Of a DNA stretch of 64,000 nucleotides, positions 8,152 to 15,774 are shown one piece after another. Source of the DNA: Mycobacterium sp. OAS707 (GTDB lineage Bacteria > Actinomycetota > Actinomycetes > Mycobacteriales > Mycobacteriaceae); NCBI RefSeq assembly GCF_014873705.1, contig NZ_JADBDS010000003.1:434001-498000 (forward strand), written 5' to 3'. The notes beneath the pieces were generated by a model that had not been told where the DNA came from, ran no database searches, and saw only the letters and a program-made list of their open reading frames with translations. How positions within the stretch are numbered: the stretch's first letter is position 1; every line of letters begins with the position of its first letter. Made by a program: the position numbers and the translations under genes.

Positions 8152-10256
8152 CTGACACTGGCCAATGCGAAAGGCAGTACTTCCTGCGCGCCGGCACGAC
8201 GCAGCACCCTGGCGGCCATGGTCAGCGTCCATCCGGTATCGGCGACATCGTCGACCAACAACACCGGGCCGTCCAGCCCATTGATGATCGACGGGTCGGG
8301 CTCGCACCACGAATTGTTCAGCGCGGCAACGCGGTAGGCGGAGTTGGCCGCCGTCACAGGTCGACGGCCGGGGGCGTATTGCAGGGTGCCCAGGTTGATC
8401 AGCCGGCCGAGTCGGGAAAGCCCATCCACGACGGAGCCGATCAACATGGGATGGGCAACCGAATCCAGACCCATGACAGCGCTCGGCCGGGTCTCCCACG
8501 GCCACGCGGCCAGCACCGCGACCGCGGCCCGAATCACCTCGTCGGGAACGGGACCGTCCGGTTCATCAAGCAACCGCTTCAGCCGTGCACCCCAGCCGAG
8601 ATCGGTCAGCCGCCCGATCGTTCGGCCAACCGCAGGCCCGTCGTCGATCCGGCCGCTCAGTTCGACGCCCAGCTTGTTCATGCCCGACGGCCATTGCTTG
8701 CGGGGCGTCAGTTCGATCCCCGGTCGGCGGAGTTGGTCGCGGGCGGCATCGGTCGCGGTCGAATCCACCTCAGCGCTGTAGCGTGGGCCCCCGCAGTTGT
8801 CACAACGTCCGCACCGGGCGCCTTCGGTCAACTCCGGATCGTCCAATTGTCCACGCAGGAAAGCCATTCGGCACCCCGACGTGTCCTGATAGTCCAGCAT
8901 CGCCTGCTGTTCGCGGCGTCGGGCTTCGTCGAGCTTGCGGTACCGCGGTTCGTCGTACGTCCATGGTTGGCCGGTACTGACCCAGCCGCCCTTCACCCGC
9001 CGCACCGCACCGTCCACATCGAGCACCTTGAGCACCATCTCCAGGCGTGACCGACCAAGGTCTACGAGGGGTTCCAGGGCCGGCGTCGACTGCGGGCGAT
9101 CGGGTTCGAGCGCGTCGATCACGCTGCGCACCATGGGTTCTGACGGAAACGCCACCGAAGCGAAGTAACGCCAGATGTCCTGGTCCTCGTGACCGGGCAG
9201 CAGGATGACCTCTGCGCTGGCGGTGGCCCGGCCGGCACGGCCGACCTGCTGGTAGTACGCGATGGGCGAGGAGGGGGCCCCGAGGTGGATGACGAAACCG
9301 AGGTCGGGTTTGTCGAATCCCATGCCGAGCGCCGAGGTGGCAACCAGCGCCTTGACGCGGTTGTCGAGTAGGTCGGCTTCGAGTTGCTCGCGTTCGGCGG
9401 GGTCGGTCGCGCCGGTATACGCGGCGACCTTGTGGCCGCAGTCCCTCAACAAGGTGGCGATGTCATGGGCATTGGCGACCGTGAGGGTATAGATGATGCC
9501 GCTGCCGTCGATCGAATCCAATTGCGCGGCAATCCAAGCCGCTCGTTGCGCAGGGGTGGTCAGCTTCACCACGGAAAGCCGCAACGACTCACGGTCCAGG
9601 CCGCCCCGGAGCACCAGGGTGTCTCTGCCACCGACCCCGAGTTGAGCGGCAACGTCGTCGACCACCCGATCGTTGGCGGTGGCTGTAGTGGCCAAAACCG
9701 GTATGTCCGTTCCCAACTCGGCGATCAGTGTGCGGATGCGCCGGTAATCCGGCCGGAAGTCATGGCCCCAGTCGGACACGCAGTGCGCCTCGTCGACCAC
9801 CACCAGCCCCGCATCGGCCGCCAGCGACGGCAACACATTGTCGCGGAAGTCGGGATTGTTCAGCCGTTCCGGGCTCACCAGCAGCACGTCGAGTTCACCG
9901 TCGGCGACCCTGGAATGGATGGCATCCCATTCTGTGACGTTGCCCGAATTGATCGTGGCCGCACGGACGCCTGCGCGCTCGGCGGCCGCGACCTGGTTAC
10001 GCATCAGCGCCAGCAGTGGGGACACGATCACCGTCGCCCCGCGGCCGCTCTCGCGCAGCAGCTTGGCGGCGATGAAATACACCGCAGACTTACCCCAGCC
10101 GGTCCGTTGCACCACCAGCGCCTGCCGTCGCTGCACCACAAGGGCTTCGATCGCCGTCCACTGGTCGTCACGCAGGTTGGCCGCGGATCCAGCGAGCTGT
10201 TCGAGGATCGCCTGGGCCCGGTCTCGGGTGATGATCGGCGAGCTGGTGGCGGTCAT
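8148..10256 (-). CDS. recQ: RecQ family ATP-dependent DNA helicase with C-terminal phosphoribosyltransferase-like region
   Basis: A 702-residue SF2 helicase. Walker A is TGWGKS (53-58, a W variant of the usual TGGGKS), the DEAH box is at 155-158 (VDEAHCVSDWGHDFRPDYRR), motif III is ATTATAN and motif VI is QQVGRAGRA. A zinc-binding Cys set (GCRMAFL...CGRCDNCGG) follows. At the extreme C-terminus VLLVDDVADTGWTL (about 665-678) is a clear PRPP-binding motif of type I phosphoribosyltransferases, as in ComF. The helicase is thus fused to a PRTase-like tail, a known actinobacterial arrangement. The ATG at 10256 was chosen because upstream codons lie in low-complexity, non-helicase sequence. DNA repair role presumed. 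Confidence 0.9.
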   Translation of the reverse strand: MTATSSPIITRDRAQAILEQLAGSAANLRDDQWTAIEALVVQRRQALVVQRTGWGKSAVYFIAAKLLRESGRGATVIVSPLLALMRNQVAAAERAGVRAATINSGNVTEWDAIHSRVADGELDVLLVSPERLNNPDFRDNVLPSLAADAGLVVVDEAHCVSDWGHDFRPDYRRIRTLIAELGTDIPVLATTATANDRVVDDVAAQLGVGGRDTLVLRGGLDRESLRLSVVKLTTPAQRAAWIAAQLDSIDGSGIIYTLTVANAHDIATLLRDCGHKVAAYTGATDPAEREQLEADLLDNRVKALVATSALGMGFDKPDLGFVIHLGAPSSPIAYYQQVGRAGRATASAEVILLPGHEDQDIWRYFASVAFPSEPMVRSVIDALEPDRPQSTPALEPLVDLGRSRLEMVLKVLDVDGAVRRVKGGWVSTGQPWTYDEPRYRKLDEARRREQQAMLDYQDTSGCRMAFLRGQLDDPELTEGARCGRCDNCGGPRYSAEVDSTATDAARDQLRRPGIELTPRKQWPSGMNKLGVELSGRIDDGPAVGRTIGRLTDLGWGARLKRLLDEPDGPVPDEVIRAAVAVLAAWPWETRPSAVMGLDSVAHPMLIGSVVDGLSRLGRLINLGTLQYAPGRRPVTAANSAYRVAALNNSWCEPDPSIINGLDGPVLLVDDVADTGWTLTMAARVLRRAGAQEVLPFALASVS

Positions 10257-10287
10257 CAGACCATCGTGCCTTGCCGCTCCGACAGGG

Positions 10288-10998
10288 TTAGTAGGCGTAC
10301 GTGTTCGCGGGTTTGTCGATGCGCGTGACGCGTGACACCGAGAACGTCGGGACGAAATTGGTCGATGCCGTCGACGTTCCCGGGACCACGGTGCCCTCCA
10401 CCTGCAACCAGGTGTCTTCGGGGTAACCGGCCGCCTCGGCCGCCGCGGCGCCGGACAGATGGATTCGGGCCAGTTGCGCATCGGCGGCGCAGCAGACGAT
10501 GACGACGCGACCCAGATCGGTGCCATCGGGATACTTGACCGTGAATCCAGCCAGGGTGATGAGCCTGCGGTCCAGGCTGTTGGTGGAATCGGCGGCCGCC
10601 CGCATGACCGCGTCGGGAATCGACACCGCTGGCGCCCGTCCGGCAGGCAGCGGCGGGAACGCCCGCTTCGGCGGTGCAGTCGCCGCGACGGCCTCGGGAG
10701 CGGCCCCCTGTGCGCCCAGCGGGGGCGGTACCACGAATGTCGTCAGCGCGATCGGCAGCAACAACAGCCACACGAGCCACGGCCGATGCCCGTGCTCGTC
10801 GGCGTCGGAGCCGTCCGGGGCGTCGCGCAGGTCGCGAACGATCGATGCCACCGCGAGCACAACCAAGACGACCCCTGCGGCGATCAACCACGGCAACAGC
10901 GACGGCTTCACGAAGTGCAAGTAGGTGCCCTTGATCGCCATCAGCAGGGCACTCAGACCGACGAGCAGGACCAGAGTGTTCTGCGTACCCCGGCTCAT
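10288..10998 (-). CDS. TIGR03943 family membrane protein (permease partner)
   Basis: A 236-residue membrane protein. Two to three hydrophobic segments fill the N-terminal part (LVLLVGLSALLMAI, LLPWLIAAGVVLVVLAVASI, WLVWLLLLPIALTTFVVPP), followed by an extracytoplasmic domain with FTVKYPDGTDLGRVVIVCCA. This is the pattern of the TIGR03943 family, described as the putative permease subunit and lipoprotein that accompanies UPF0718 permeases. Its ATG overlaps the TGA of the permease gene, so the two are coupled and probably form one complex. The transported substrate is unknown; related pairs have been linked to metal or metalloid handling, which is not shown here. Confidence 0.82.
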   Translation of the reverse strand: MSRGTQNTLVLLVGLSALLMAIKGTYLHFVKPSLLPWLIAAGVVLVVLAVASIVRDLRDAPDGSDADEHGHRPWLVWLLLLPIALTTFVVPPPLGAQGAAPEAVAATAPPKRAFPPLPAGRAPAVSIPDAVMRAAADSTNSLDRRLITLAGFTVKYPDGTDLGRVVIVCCAADAQLARIHLSGAAAAEAAGYPEDTWLQVEGTVVPGTSTASTNFVPTFSVSRVTRIDKPANTYAY

Positions 10999-11981
10999 CG
11001 GAGAACCACCAGGCCGACGCTGGTTGCGACCACAGTGGCGACGACGAATGTCGCGGGACCGAAGCGAATAGCGAAGGGACGCCCGAACATTCCGGCCTGC
11101 ATCGCCGACAGCTTGACGTCGATGGCAGGGCCGACGACGAGAAAGACCAGCCGAGGCAGCAACGGCAGCATTGTCAGGCTGGCGGCGACGAAGGCATCGG
11201 CCTCCGAACACAATGCCAACACGACGGCCAACACCGCCATGGTCAGAACCCCGAGGACCAGATGGCCGGCGAGGTGCTGAAATACCCAGGGCGGCAAGGC
11301 AACTCGCAACAATGCCGCGGCGGCCGCTCCGAGCACCAGATAGGAGGCTCCCTGTAGGAAATCGTGGCGTGCCGCCTCGGTGAACACCGTCCAGCGAGAC
11401 GCCTCGGTGGCGTGCGGCGTCGGCAGCCGCCGGGTCACCCATTCGGCGCGGCCAAACCGTTGCCAGAGCAATCCCATCGCGACCGCGGTGAGCAACGACG
11501 CGGCGCAGCGAGCGAGCACCATCGCAGGCTGGCCGGGAAAGGCAACCGCGGTGGCCACCAGCACAACGGGATTGATGGCGGGCGCCGACAACATGAATGT
11601 CAGCGCGGCCGCTCCGGACACCCCGTCACCGAACAGTCGTCGAGCCACCGGCACCGAGCCGCATTCGCAGCCCGGCAGCGCCGCGCCGCCCACTCCGGCG
11701 ACCGCAACGGCCGCCGCCGGCCGACGGGGCAGCCAGCGCGCCAGGCGATCGGCCGAGACGAACGCGGCGATCAGCCCGCTGATCACCACACCGAGCACCA
11801 GGAACGGCAAGGCCTGAACGAACACGCCGCAGAACACGGTGGCGGCCACGCTCACGTCGGCATGACCGGCCACGAAAGCACTCATCGCGCCGGCCGCTAA
11901 GGCCAGCGCGATGAGCGAGGCGAGCAAGACTTCCATCGACCCGATGCGCCTGCGGCGCTGAATGGAGGCGGCGACGATCAC
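10995..11981 (-). CDS. UPF0718/DUF318 permease
   Basis: A 328-residue polytopic membrane protein with about eight to ten hydrophobic helices. The family signature GCECGSVPVARRLF lies in the first half (about 105-118), followed by LTFMLSAPAINPVVLVATA; both are hallmarks of the UPF0718/ArsP-like permeases. It is coupled to the TIGR03943 gene by ATGA overlap. The GTG at 11981 is the longest start and an ATG at 11936 would remove 15 basic residues; neither has a strong ribosome-binding site. It follows the haemophore-like gene by 26 bases on the same strand, so read-through from the hsa operon is possible. Confidence 0.82.
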   Translation of the reverse strand: MIVAASIQRRRRIGSMEVLLASLIALALAAGAMSAFVAGHADVSVAATVFCGVFVQALPFLVLGVVISGLIAAFVSADRLARWLPRRPAAAVAVAGVGGAALPGCECGSVPVARRLFGDGVSGAAALTFMLSAPAINPVVLVATAVAFPGQPAMVLARCAASLLTAVAMGLLWQRFGRAEWVTRRLPTPHATEASRWTVFTEAARHDFLQGASYLVLGAAAAALLRVALPPWVFQHLAGHLVLGVLTMAVLAVVLALCSEADAFVAASLTMLPLLPRLVFLVVGPAIDVKLSAMQAGMFGRPFAIRFGPATFVVATVVATSVGLVVLR

Positions 11982-12007
11982 CGGCCCATCTTGCCCGTCT
12001 CAGCTGA

Positions 12008-12397
12008 TTACAGCGTCTGCAGAATCTCCGAGATCGGTGTCGGCGTCACAGTCACGCCGCACTGCGCCAACAGGTCGTCGGCGGGCTGGTTGATCGCTTG
12101 CAACTCGTTGGCGATCTGCGGATTGCTCGCGAAGTACGCCTGGTAGGCCGCCTCGGCCTGATCGGAGGGCTGCTTCGCGATATCAGTCAGCTCCTGGTTG
12201 GTCTGCGGATGGGCAGCCAGGTAGGCCGCGGTGCTCGCTGAGACCGAGCTTGCGGTGGTTGCGATTCCACTTTGGGTACAGCCGTCAGGCGTGGCGTTGG
12301 CGACCGGCATCACGATGGCCGCCGAACCCAGGGCCAACACGCCGCCGGCGAACATGCCGTACAGGCCGCGTCGCACGGTCGTTGCGGACATATACAT
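12008..12397 (-). CDS. secreted haemophore-like (MHB family) protein, copy 1
   Basis: A 129-residue exported protein of the Rv0203-type haem-binding family. The start at 12397 is fixed by AAGGAG 7 bases upstream. A signal peptide (VRRGLYGMFAGGVLALGSAAIVM) ends near ANA-TPDG. The mature part is helical, with one Cys near the N-terminus (DGCTQSG) and one near the C-terminus (AQCGV), likely a disulfide, and the repeated AAHPQTNQEL / ASNPQIANEL pattern of the family. It is a paralogue of the next gene, which has exactly the same length. Haem capture is the family role; binding is not demonstrated for this copy. Confidence 0.82.
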   Translation of the reverse strand: MYMSATTVRRGLYGMFAGGVLALGSAAIVMPVANATPDGCTQSGIATTASSVSASTAAYLAAHPQTNQELTDIAKQPSDQAEAAYQAYFASNPQIANELQAINQPADDLLAQCGVTVTPTPISEILQTL

Positions 12398-12442
12398 CGA
12401 ATCACTCCTTGTGGTCTGCGACGAAAGTCGCAACCAAAGGCC

Positions 12443-12452
12443 TAACCGGTTA
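12443..12452. promoter_or_regulatory. TAACCGGTTA palindrome between the haemophore-like genes
   Basis: A perfect 10-base palindrome 46 bases upstream of the copy 1 start, in the 81-base gap between the two paralogues. It does not match the IdeR box (TTAGGnnAGnCTnnCCTAA), so iron control by IdeR is not supported. It could be an operator for an unknown regulator. Confidence 0.3.
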
Positions 12453-12478
12453 CCCGGGAGCGCTAAACAAGCCGCAGG

Positions 12479-12868
12479 TCAAACCTCGGCGAGGACCGTC
12501 AGCGCGTCGGTCGGCGACACCTCCATGCCACAGCGGTTCTTGTAGTCGGCCAAGGGCTGCTGAATGGCACGCAGCTCATCGGCTTCCTGGGGGTGATCGT
12601 TGAAGTAGCCGTCGAACTGCCCGACCGCGACAAATGCCGGTTGCCTGGTGATATCGATCAGCGCCTGGTTCGCGTCGGGATGGGCCGCGAAGTAGTCCGA
12701 TAGCGACGCGGTGACCGAACTGACCGTTTTGGCCAGCGTGCTGGCGTTGCAATCGCTGGGCGGGGCGGGCGCAGGAGCGGGGTCAGGGTCGGCGCCGGCT
12801 ACCGGCACAGTCAGGGCCGCGCAGGCCAGGGCGCCGAAAGCGGCAAACGCAACGTTGCGAAATTTCAC
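12479..12868 (-). CDS. secreted haemophore-like (MHB family) protein, copy 2
   Basis: A 129-residue paralogue of the neighbouring gene. The GTG at 12868 is chosen for AGGAG 7 bases upstream. The signal peptide (KFRNVAFAAFGALACAALTV) ends at AGA-DPDP, followed by a Pro/Ala stretch and then the family core. The cysteines SDCNAST and NRCGMEV match those of copy 1, as do the motifs AAHPDANQALIDITRQPA and AIQQPLADY. The gene starts 58 bases after the hsaF stop on the same strand with no obvious terminator, so it may be cotranscribed with the KstR-controlled hsaEGF genes. Confidence 0.82.
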   Translation of the reverse strand: MKFRNVAFAAFGALACAALTVPVAGADPDPAPAPAPPSDCNASTLAKTVSSVTASLSDYFAAHPDANQALIDITRQPAFVAVGQFDGYFNDHPQEADELRAIQQPLADYKNRCGMEVSPTDALTVLAEV

Positions 12869-12926
12869 GGGCGAGCTCCTAGGGTCGACGAATTCCACTC
12901 TGCTTGTCGCCGGCCGCAGCGAACCG

Positions 12927-13979
12927 TTACTTCGCGGCGGCCGCGTCCTGTTCCCGCTTGATCTCGAGTGCGATGTCGATGAGCTGGTCTTCCTGACCGC
13001 CGATCAGCTTGCGCTGACCCGCCCGGTGCAGCAGTTGATGGGCGGGCACACCGTAACGCTCGGACTGACGGATGGCGTGCTTGAGGAAGCTCGAGTACAC
13101 GCCGGAGTAGCCCATGATCAGGGCGTTGCGGTCGAGCAGGCACTCCTGGGGCATCGCGGGTGCGACGACCTCTTCGGCGGCATCCGCGATGTCGAAGAAG
13201 TCGATGCCGGTCTTCACGCCGATCTTGTCGAACACACCGATCAAAGCTTCGACCGGCGCGTTGCCCGCTCCGGCACCGAACCGGCGGCAGGAGCCGTCGA
13301 TCTGCTTGGCGCCCGCCCGCACGGCCTCAACGCTGTTGGCCACACCAAGGCCGAGGTTCTCGTGGCCGTGAAAACCGACCTGTACATCGGGCCCCAGTTC
13401 GGCAACCAGGGCAGCGACGCGATCACGCACGCCTTCGAGCACCAGCGCCCCGGCCGAGTCGACGACATAGACGCACTGGCAGCCGGCGTCGGCCATGATC
13501 CGGGCCTGGGCGGCAAGCTTTTCCGGCGGGATCGTGTGGCTCATCATCAGGAACCCCACCGTCTCCAGGCCGAGCTCGCGGGCCAAGCCGAAGTGCTGAA
13601 TGGAAACGTCGGCCTCGGTGCAGTGGGTGGCGATGCGGCAGATCGAGCCGCCGTTGTTCTGCGCTTCTTTGATGTCCTCCTTGGTGCCGACCCCGGGCAA
13701 CATCAGGAACGCGATCTTGGCTTCTTTGGCTGTCTCGGCGGCCAGCTTGATCAGTTCCTGCTCAGGGGTTTTCGAGAAGCCGTAGTTGAAGCTCGACCCC
13801 CCGAGCCCGTCGCCGTGGGTGACCTCGATGACCGGCACACCTGCTTCGTCGAGCGCCGAAACAATCGCGTGCACTTCGTCTTTCGTGAACTGGTGTCGCT
13901 TGTGGTGTGAGCCGTCGCGAAGCGACGTATCGGTGATGCGGATGTCCCACACCGGGTTGAAGAAGATGTCGGTGCTCAT
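12927..13979 (-). CDS. hsaF: 4-hydroxy-2-oxovalerate aldolase HsaF
   Basis: Retro-aldolase that splits the 4-hydroxy-2-oxo acid from rings A/B of cholesterol (4-hydroxy-2-oxohexanoate) into pyruvate and propionaldehyde, and channels the aldehyde to HsaG. The 350-residue sequence has the DmpG/BphI features: RDGSHH with metal ligand Asp22, and the HGH pair His204/His206 (GFHGHENLG). It ends with the DmpG communication domain. Its ATG overlaps the TGA of hsaG. It is the third gene of hsaE-hsaG-hsaF, headed by the KstR box at 15760. Confidence 0.95.
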   Translation of the reverse strand: MSTDIFFNPVWDIRITDTSLRDGSHHKRHQFTKDEVHAIVSALDEAGVPVIEVTHGDGLGGSSFNYGFSKTPEQELIKLAAETAKEAKIAFLMLPGVGTKEDIKEAQNNGGSICRIATHCTEADVSIQHFGLARELGLETVGFLMMSHTIPPEKLAAQARIMADAGCQCVYVVDSAGALVLEGVRDRVAALVAELGPDVQVGFHGHENLGLGVANSVEAVRAGAKQIDGSCRRFGAGAGNAPVEALIGVFDKIGVKTGIDFFDIADAAEEVVAPAMPQECLLDRNALIMGYSGVYSSFLKHAIRQSERYGVPAHQLLHRAGQRKLIGGQEDQLIDIALEIKREQDAAAAK

Positions 13980-14893
13980 GCCTGTGCACCTCCCGCCAAA
14001 GAGAGTGATTCCTTTGCGATTTCCTCGCCGACCTTCGTGGCCGCCGCGGTCATGATGTCCAGGTTTCCCGCGTACGGTGGCAAGTAGTCTCCTGCGCCCT
14101 CGACCTCGATGAACGTCGTGACCAGATGGTTGCCGCCGTTGACTACCGACGGCTCGTCGAACTGCGGCTCGTTCAGCAGCCGATATCCGGGCACATAGGT
14201 CTGCACCTCGGCGACGACATCCTTGATCGACTGGGTGATCGCGTCGTGGTCGGCGTCTTCGGGGATGGCGCAGAAGATGGTGTCGCGCATGATCATTGGC
14301 GGCTCGGCCGGGTTCAGGATGATGATCGCCTTGCCGCGCTTGGCGCCACCGATGTTCTGCACGCCCGCACTGGTGGTCTTGGTGAACTCGTCGATGTTGG
14401 CCCGCGTTCCCGGTCCGGCCGACGCCGACGACACCGACGCGACGATCTCGCCGTAGGGCACGTCGACGACGCGACTGACCGCGTAGACGATCGGGATGGT
14501 GGCCTGCCCACCGCAGGTCACCATGTTGACGTTCGGCGCGTCCAAATGCTCGCGCAGGTTCGCCGGCGGAATCACGCCAGGCCCGACGGCGGCAGGGGTC
14601 AGGTCGACAGCGCGGATGCCGGCCTCGGCGTACTTCGGCGCCGCGTCACGGTGCACGTAGGCGCTTGTCGCCTCGAACACCAGATCCGGCTTGTCGCTTT
14701 GAGCGAGCAGCCAGTCCACACCTTCGTGCGACGTCTCCAACCCGAGCTTGCGCGCGCGGGCCAGCCCTTCGGACTGCGGGTCGATGCCGATCATCCAGCG
14801 CGGCTCGAGCCACTCCGAGCGCAACAACTTGTACAGCAGGTCGGTGCTGATGTTGCCCGAACCGACAATCGCCACCGAGGCTTTGGAAGGCAT
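13976..14893 (-). CDS. hsaG: acylating acetaldehyde/propionaldehyde dehydrogenase HsaG
   Basis: NAD- and CoA-dependent aldehyde dehydrogenase that converts the aldehyde released by HsaF to acyl-CoA (propionyl-CoA in steroid breakdown), within the HsaF-HsaG complex. The 305-residue protein has the dinucleotide motif GSGNIS (11-16) and catalytic Cys127 in NMVTCGGQATIP, as in DmpF/BphJ. The ATG at 14893 is selected because AAGGA lies 7 bases upstream; a TTG two codons earlier would be too close. It follows hsaE by 22 bases. Confidence 0.95.
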   Translation of the reverse strand: MPSKASVAIVGSGNISTDLLYKLLRSEWLEPRWMIGIDPQSEGLARARKLGLETSHEGVDWLLAQSDKPDLVFEATSAYVHRDAAPKYAEAGIRAVDLTPAAVGPGVIPPANLREHLDAPNVNMVTCGGQATIPIVYAVSRVVDVPYGEIVASVSSASAGPGTRANIDEFTKTTSAGVQNIGGAKRGKAIIILNPAEPPMIMRDTIFCAIPEDADHDAITQSIKDVVAEVQTYVPGYRLLNEPQFDEPSVVNGGNHLVTTFIEVEGAGDYLPPYAGNLDIMTAAATKVGEEIAKESLSLAGGAQA

Positions 14894-14915
14894 ATGCAAT
14901 TCCTTGCTATTGGAG

Positions 14916-15701
14916 CTACTCGAAACTCAGTCGTACAGAACCTAACCCGGCGAAGTCCGCAACGAAATTGCTGCCCGGCGGTGCATCTATCGCACGCGTG
15001 CACGAGCCGGGCAACACGATGTCTCCGGCCTTCAGGCGGACGCCAAAACTCTCGACCTTGCGCGCCAACCACGCCACCGCGGTCACCGGATTTCCCAGCA
15101 CCGCATCGCTGCGGCCCTTGGCGACCACCTCACCGTTGTTGGTGAGCACCGCGTCGATGTTGCGGATGTCGATGTCCTTCGGCGACACCCGCGCCTCACC
15201 GAGCACCCACCCGGCCGACGACGCGTTGTCGGCGATGGTGTCGCACAGCTTGATCTTCCAGTCGGTGATGCGGGTGTCGATCAACTCGATCGAGGGCGCG
15301 AATGCCGCCGTCGCCGCCAGCACGTCGTCCTCGGTGCAGCCCGCGCCGGGCAAGTCGTCGGCGAGCACGAAACCGACCTCGACCTCGACGCGCGGATACA
15401 GATACTTCGCCGACTTCACCGGCCGGTCTTCAAACACAGCCATCTCGTCGAGCAGGTGCCCGTAATCCGGTTCGTCCACGTTCATCATCTTCTGCATGGC
15501 CTCGGACGACAGGCCAACCTTGTGTCCCACTACGCGGGCACCCTCTGCGACCCGCTGCCGGATGTTGATCAGCTGAATCTCATAGGCGTCGACCACGTCC
15601 ATGTCGGGGTTTCGGTCGGTCAACGGCGAAATCGGGACGCGGCTGCGCTCGGCCTCGGCCAGGTCGGCCGCCAGCTGTTCACGCACCTCGGCACTGAGCA
15701 T
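14916..15701 (-). CDS. hsaE: 2-hydroxyhexa-2,4-dienoate hydratase HsaE
   Basis: Hydratase of the MhpD/fumarylacetoacetase fold that adds water to 2-hydroxyhexa-2,4-dienoate, the product of HsaD, to give the HsaF substrate. The 261-residue sequence shows the family motifs GARVVGHKVGLSS, YPRVEVEVGFVLADDL (metal-binding acidic residues) and PGSCTRA near the C-terminus. The ATG at 15701 has GAGGGG 9 bases upstream. It is the first gene of the hsaEGF operon and is divergent from kstD across a 73-base spacer holding one KstR box. Confidence 0.95.
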   Translation of the reverse strand: MLSAEVREQLAADLAEAERSRVPISPLTDRNPDMDVVDAYEIQLINIRQRVAEGARVVGHKVGLSSEAMQKMMNVDEPDYGHLLDEMAVFEDRPVKSAKYLYPRVEVEVGFVLADDLPGAGCTEDDVLAATAAFAPSIELIDTRITDWKIKLCDTIADNASSAGWVLGEARVSPKDIDIRNIDAVLTNNGEVVAKGRSDAVLGNPVTAVAWLARKVESFGVRLKAGDIVLPGSCTRAIDAPPGSNFVADFAGLGSVRLSFE

Positions 15702-15759
15702 GTCCGCGAATTCCCCTCGTCTCTTCCACCGGCGCAGTTGTGGGTCGGCCGGGCAATTC

Positions 15760-15773
15760 TATAACGTGTTCTA
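15760..15773. promoter_or_regulatory. KstR operator (hsaEGF / kstD)
   Basis: TATAACGTGTTCTA matches TnnAACnnGTTnnA exactly. It ends one base before the kstD ATG at 15775. The embedded TATAAC could itself be the kstD -10 element, so KstR binding would block a leaderless transcript. Confidence 0.87.
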
Positions 15774-15774
15774 C

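Noticed and set aside
10998..11442. Upstream extension of the TIGR03943 gene
   Set aside because: The extension lies within the permease gene in another frame and reads as Arg/Gly-rich noise; the ATG at 10998 overlaps the permease stop.
12440..12460. IdeR (iron) box upstream of the haemophore-like gene
   Set aside because: Only CCTAAC is shared; the 19-base IdeR consensus is not met. The TAACCGGTTA palindrome was kept as an unknown site.
12711..13910. 399-codon + strand frame opposite hsaF
   Set aside because: Antisense shadow of hsaF; no family features.
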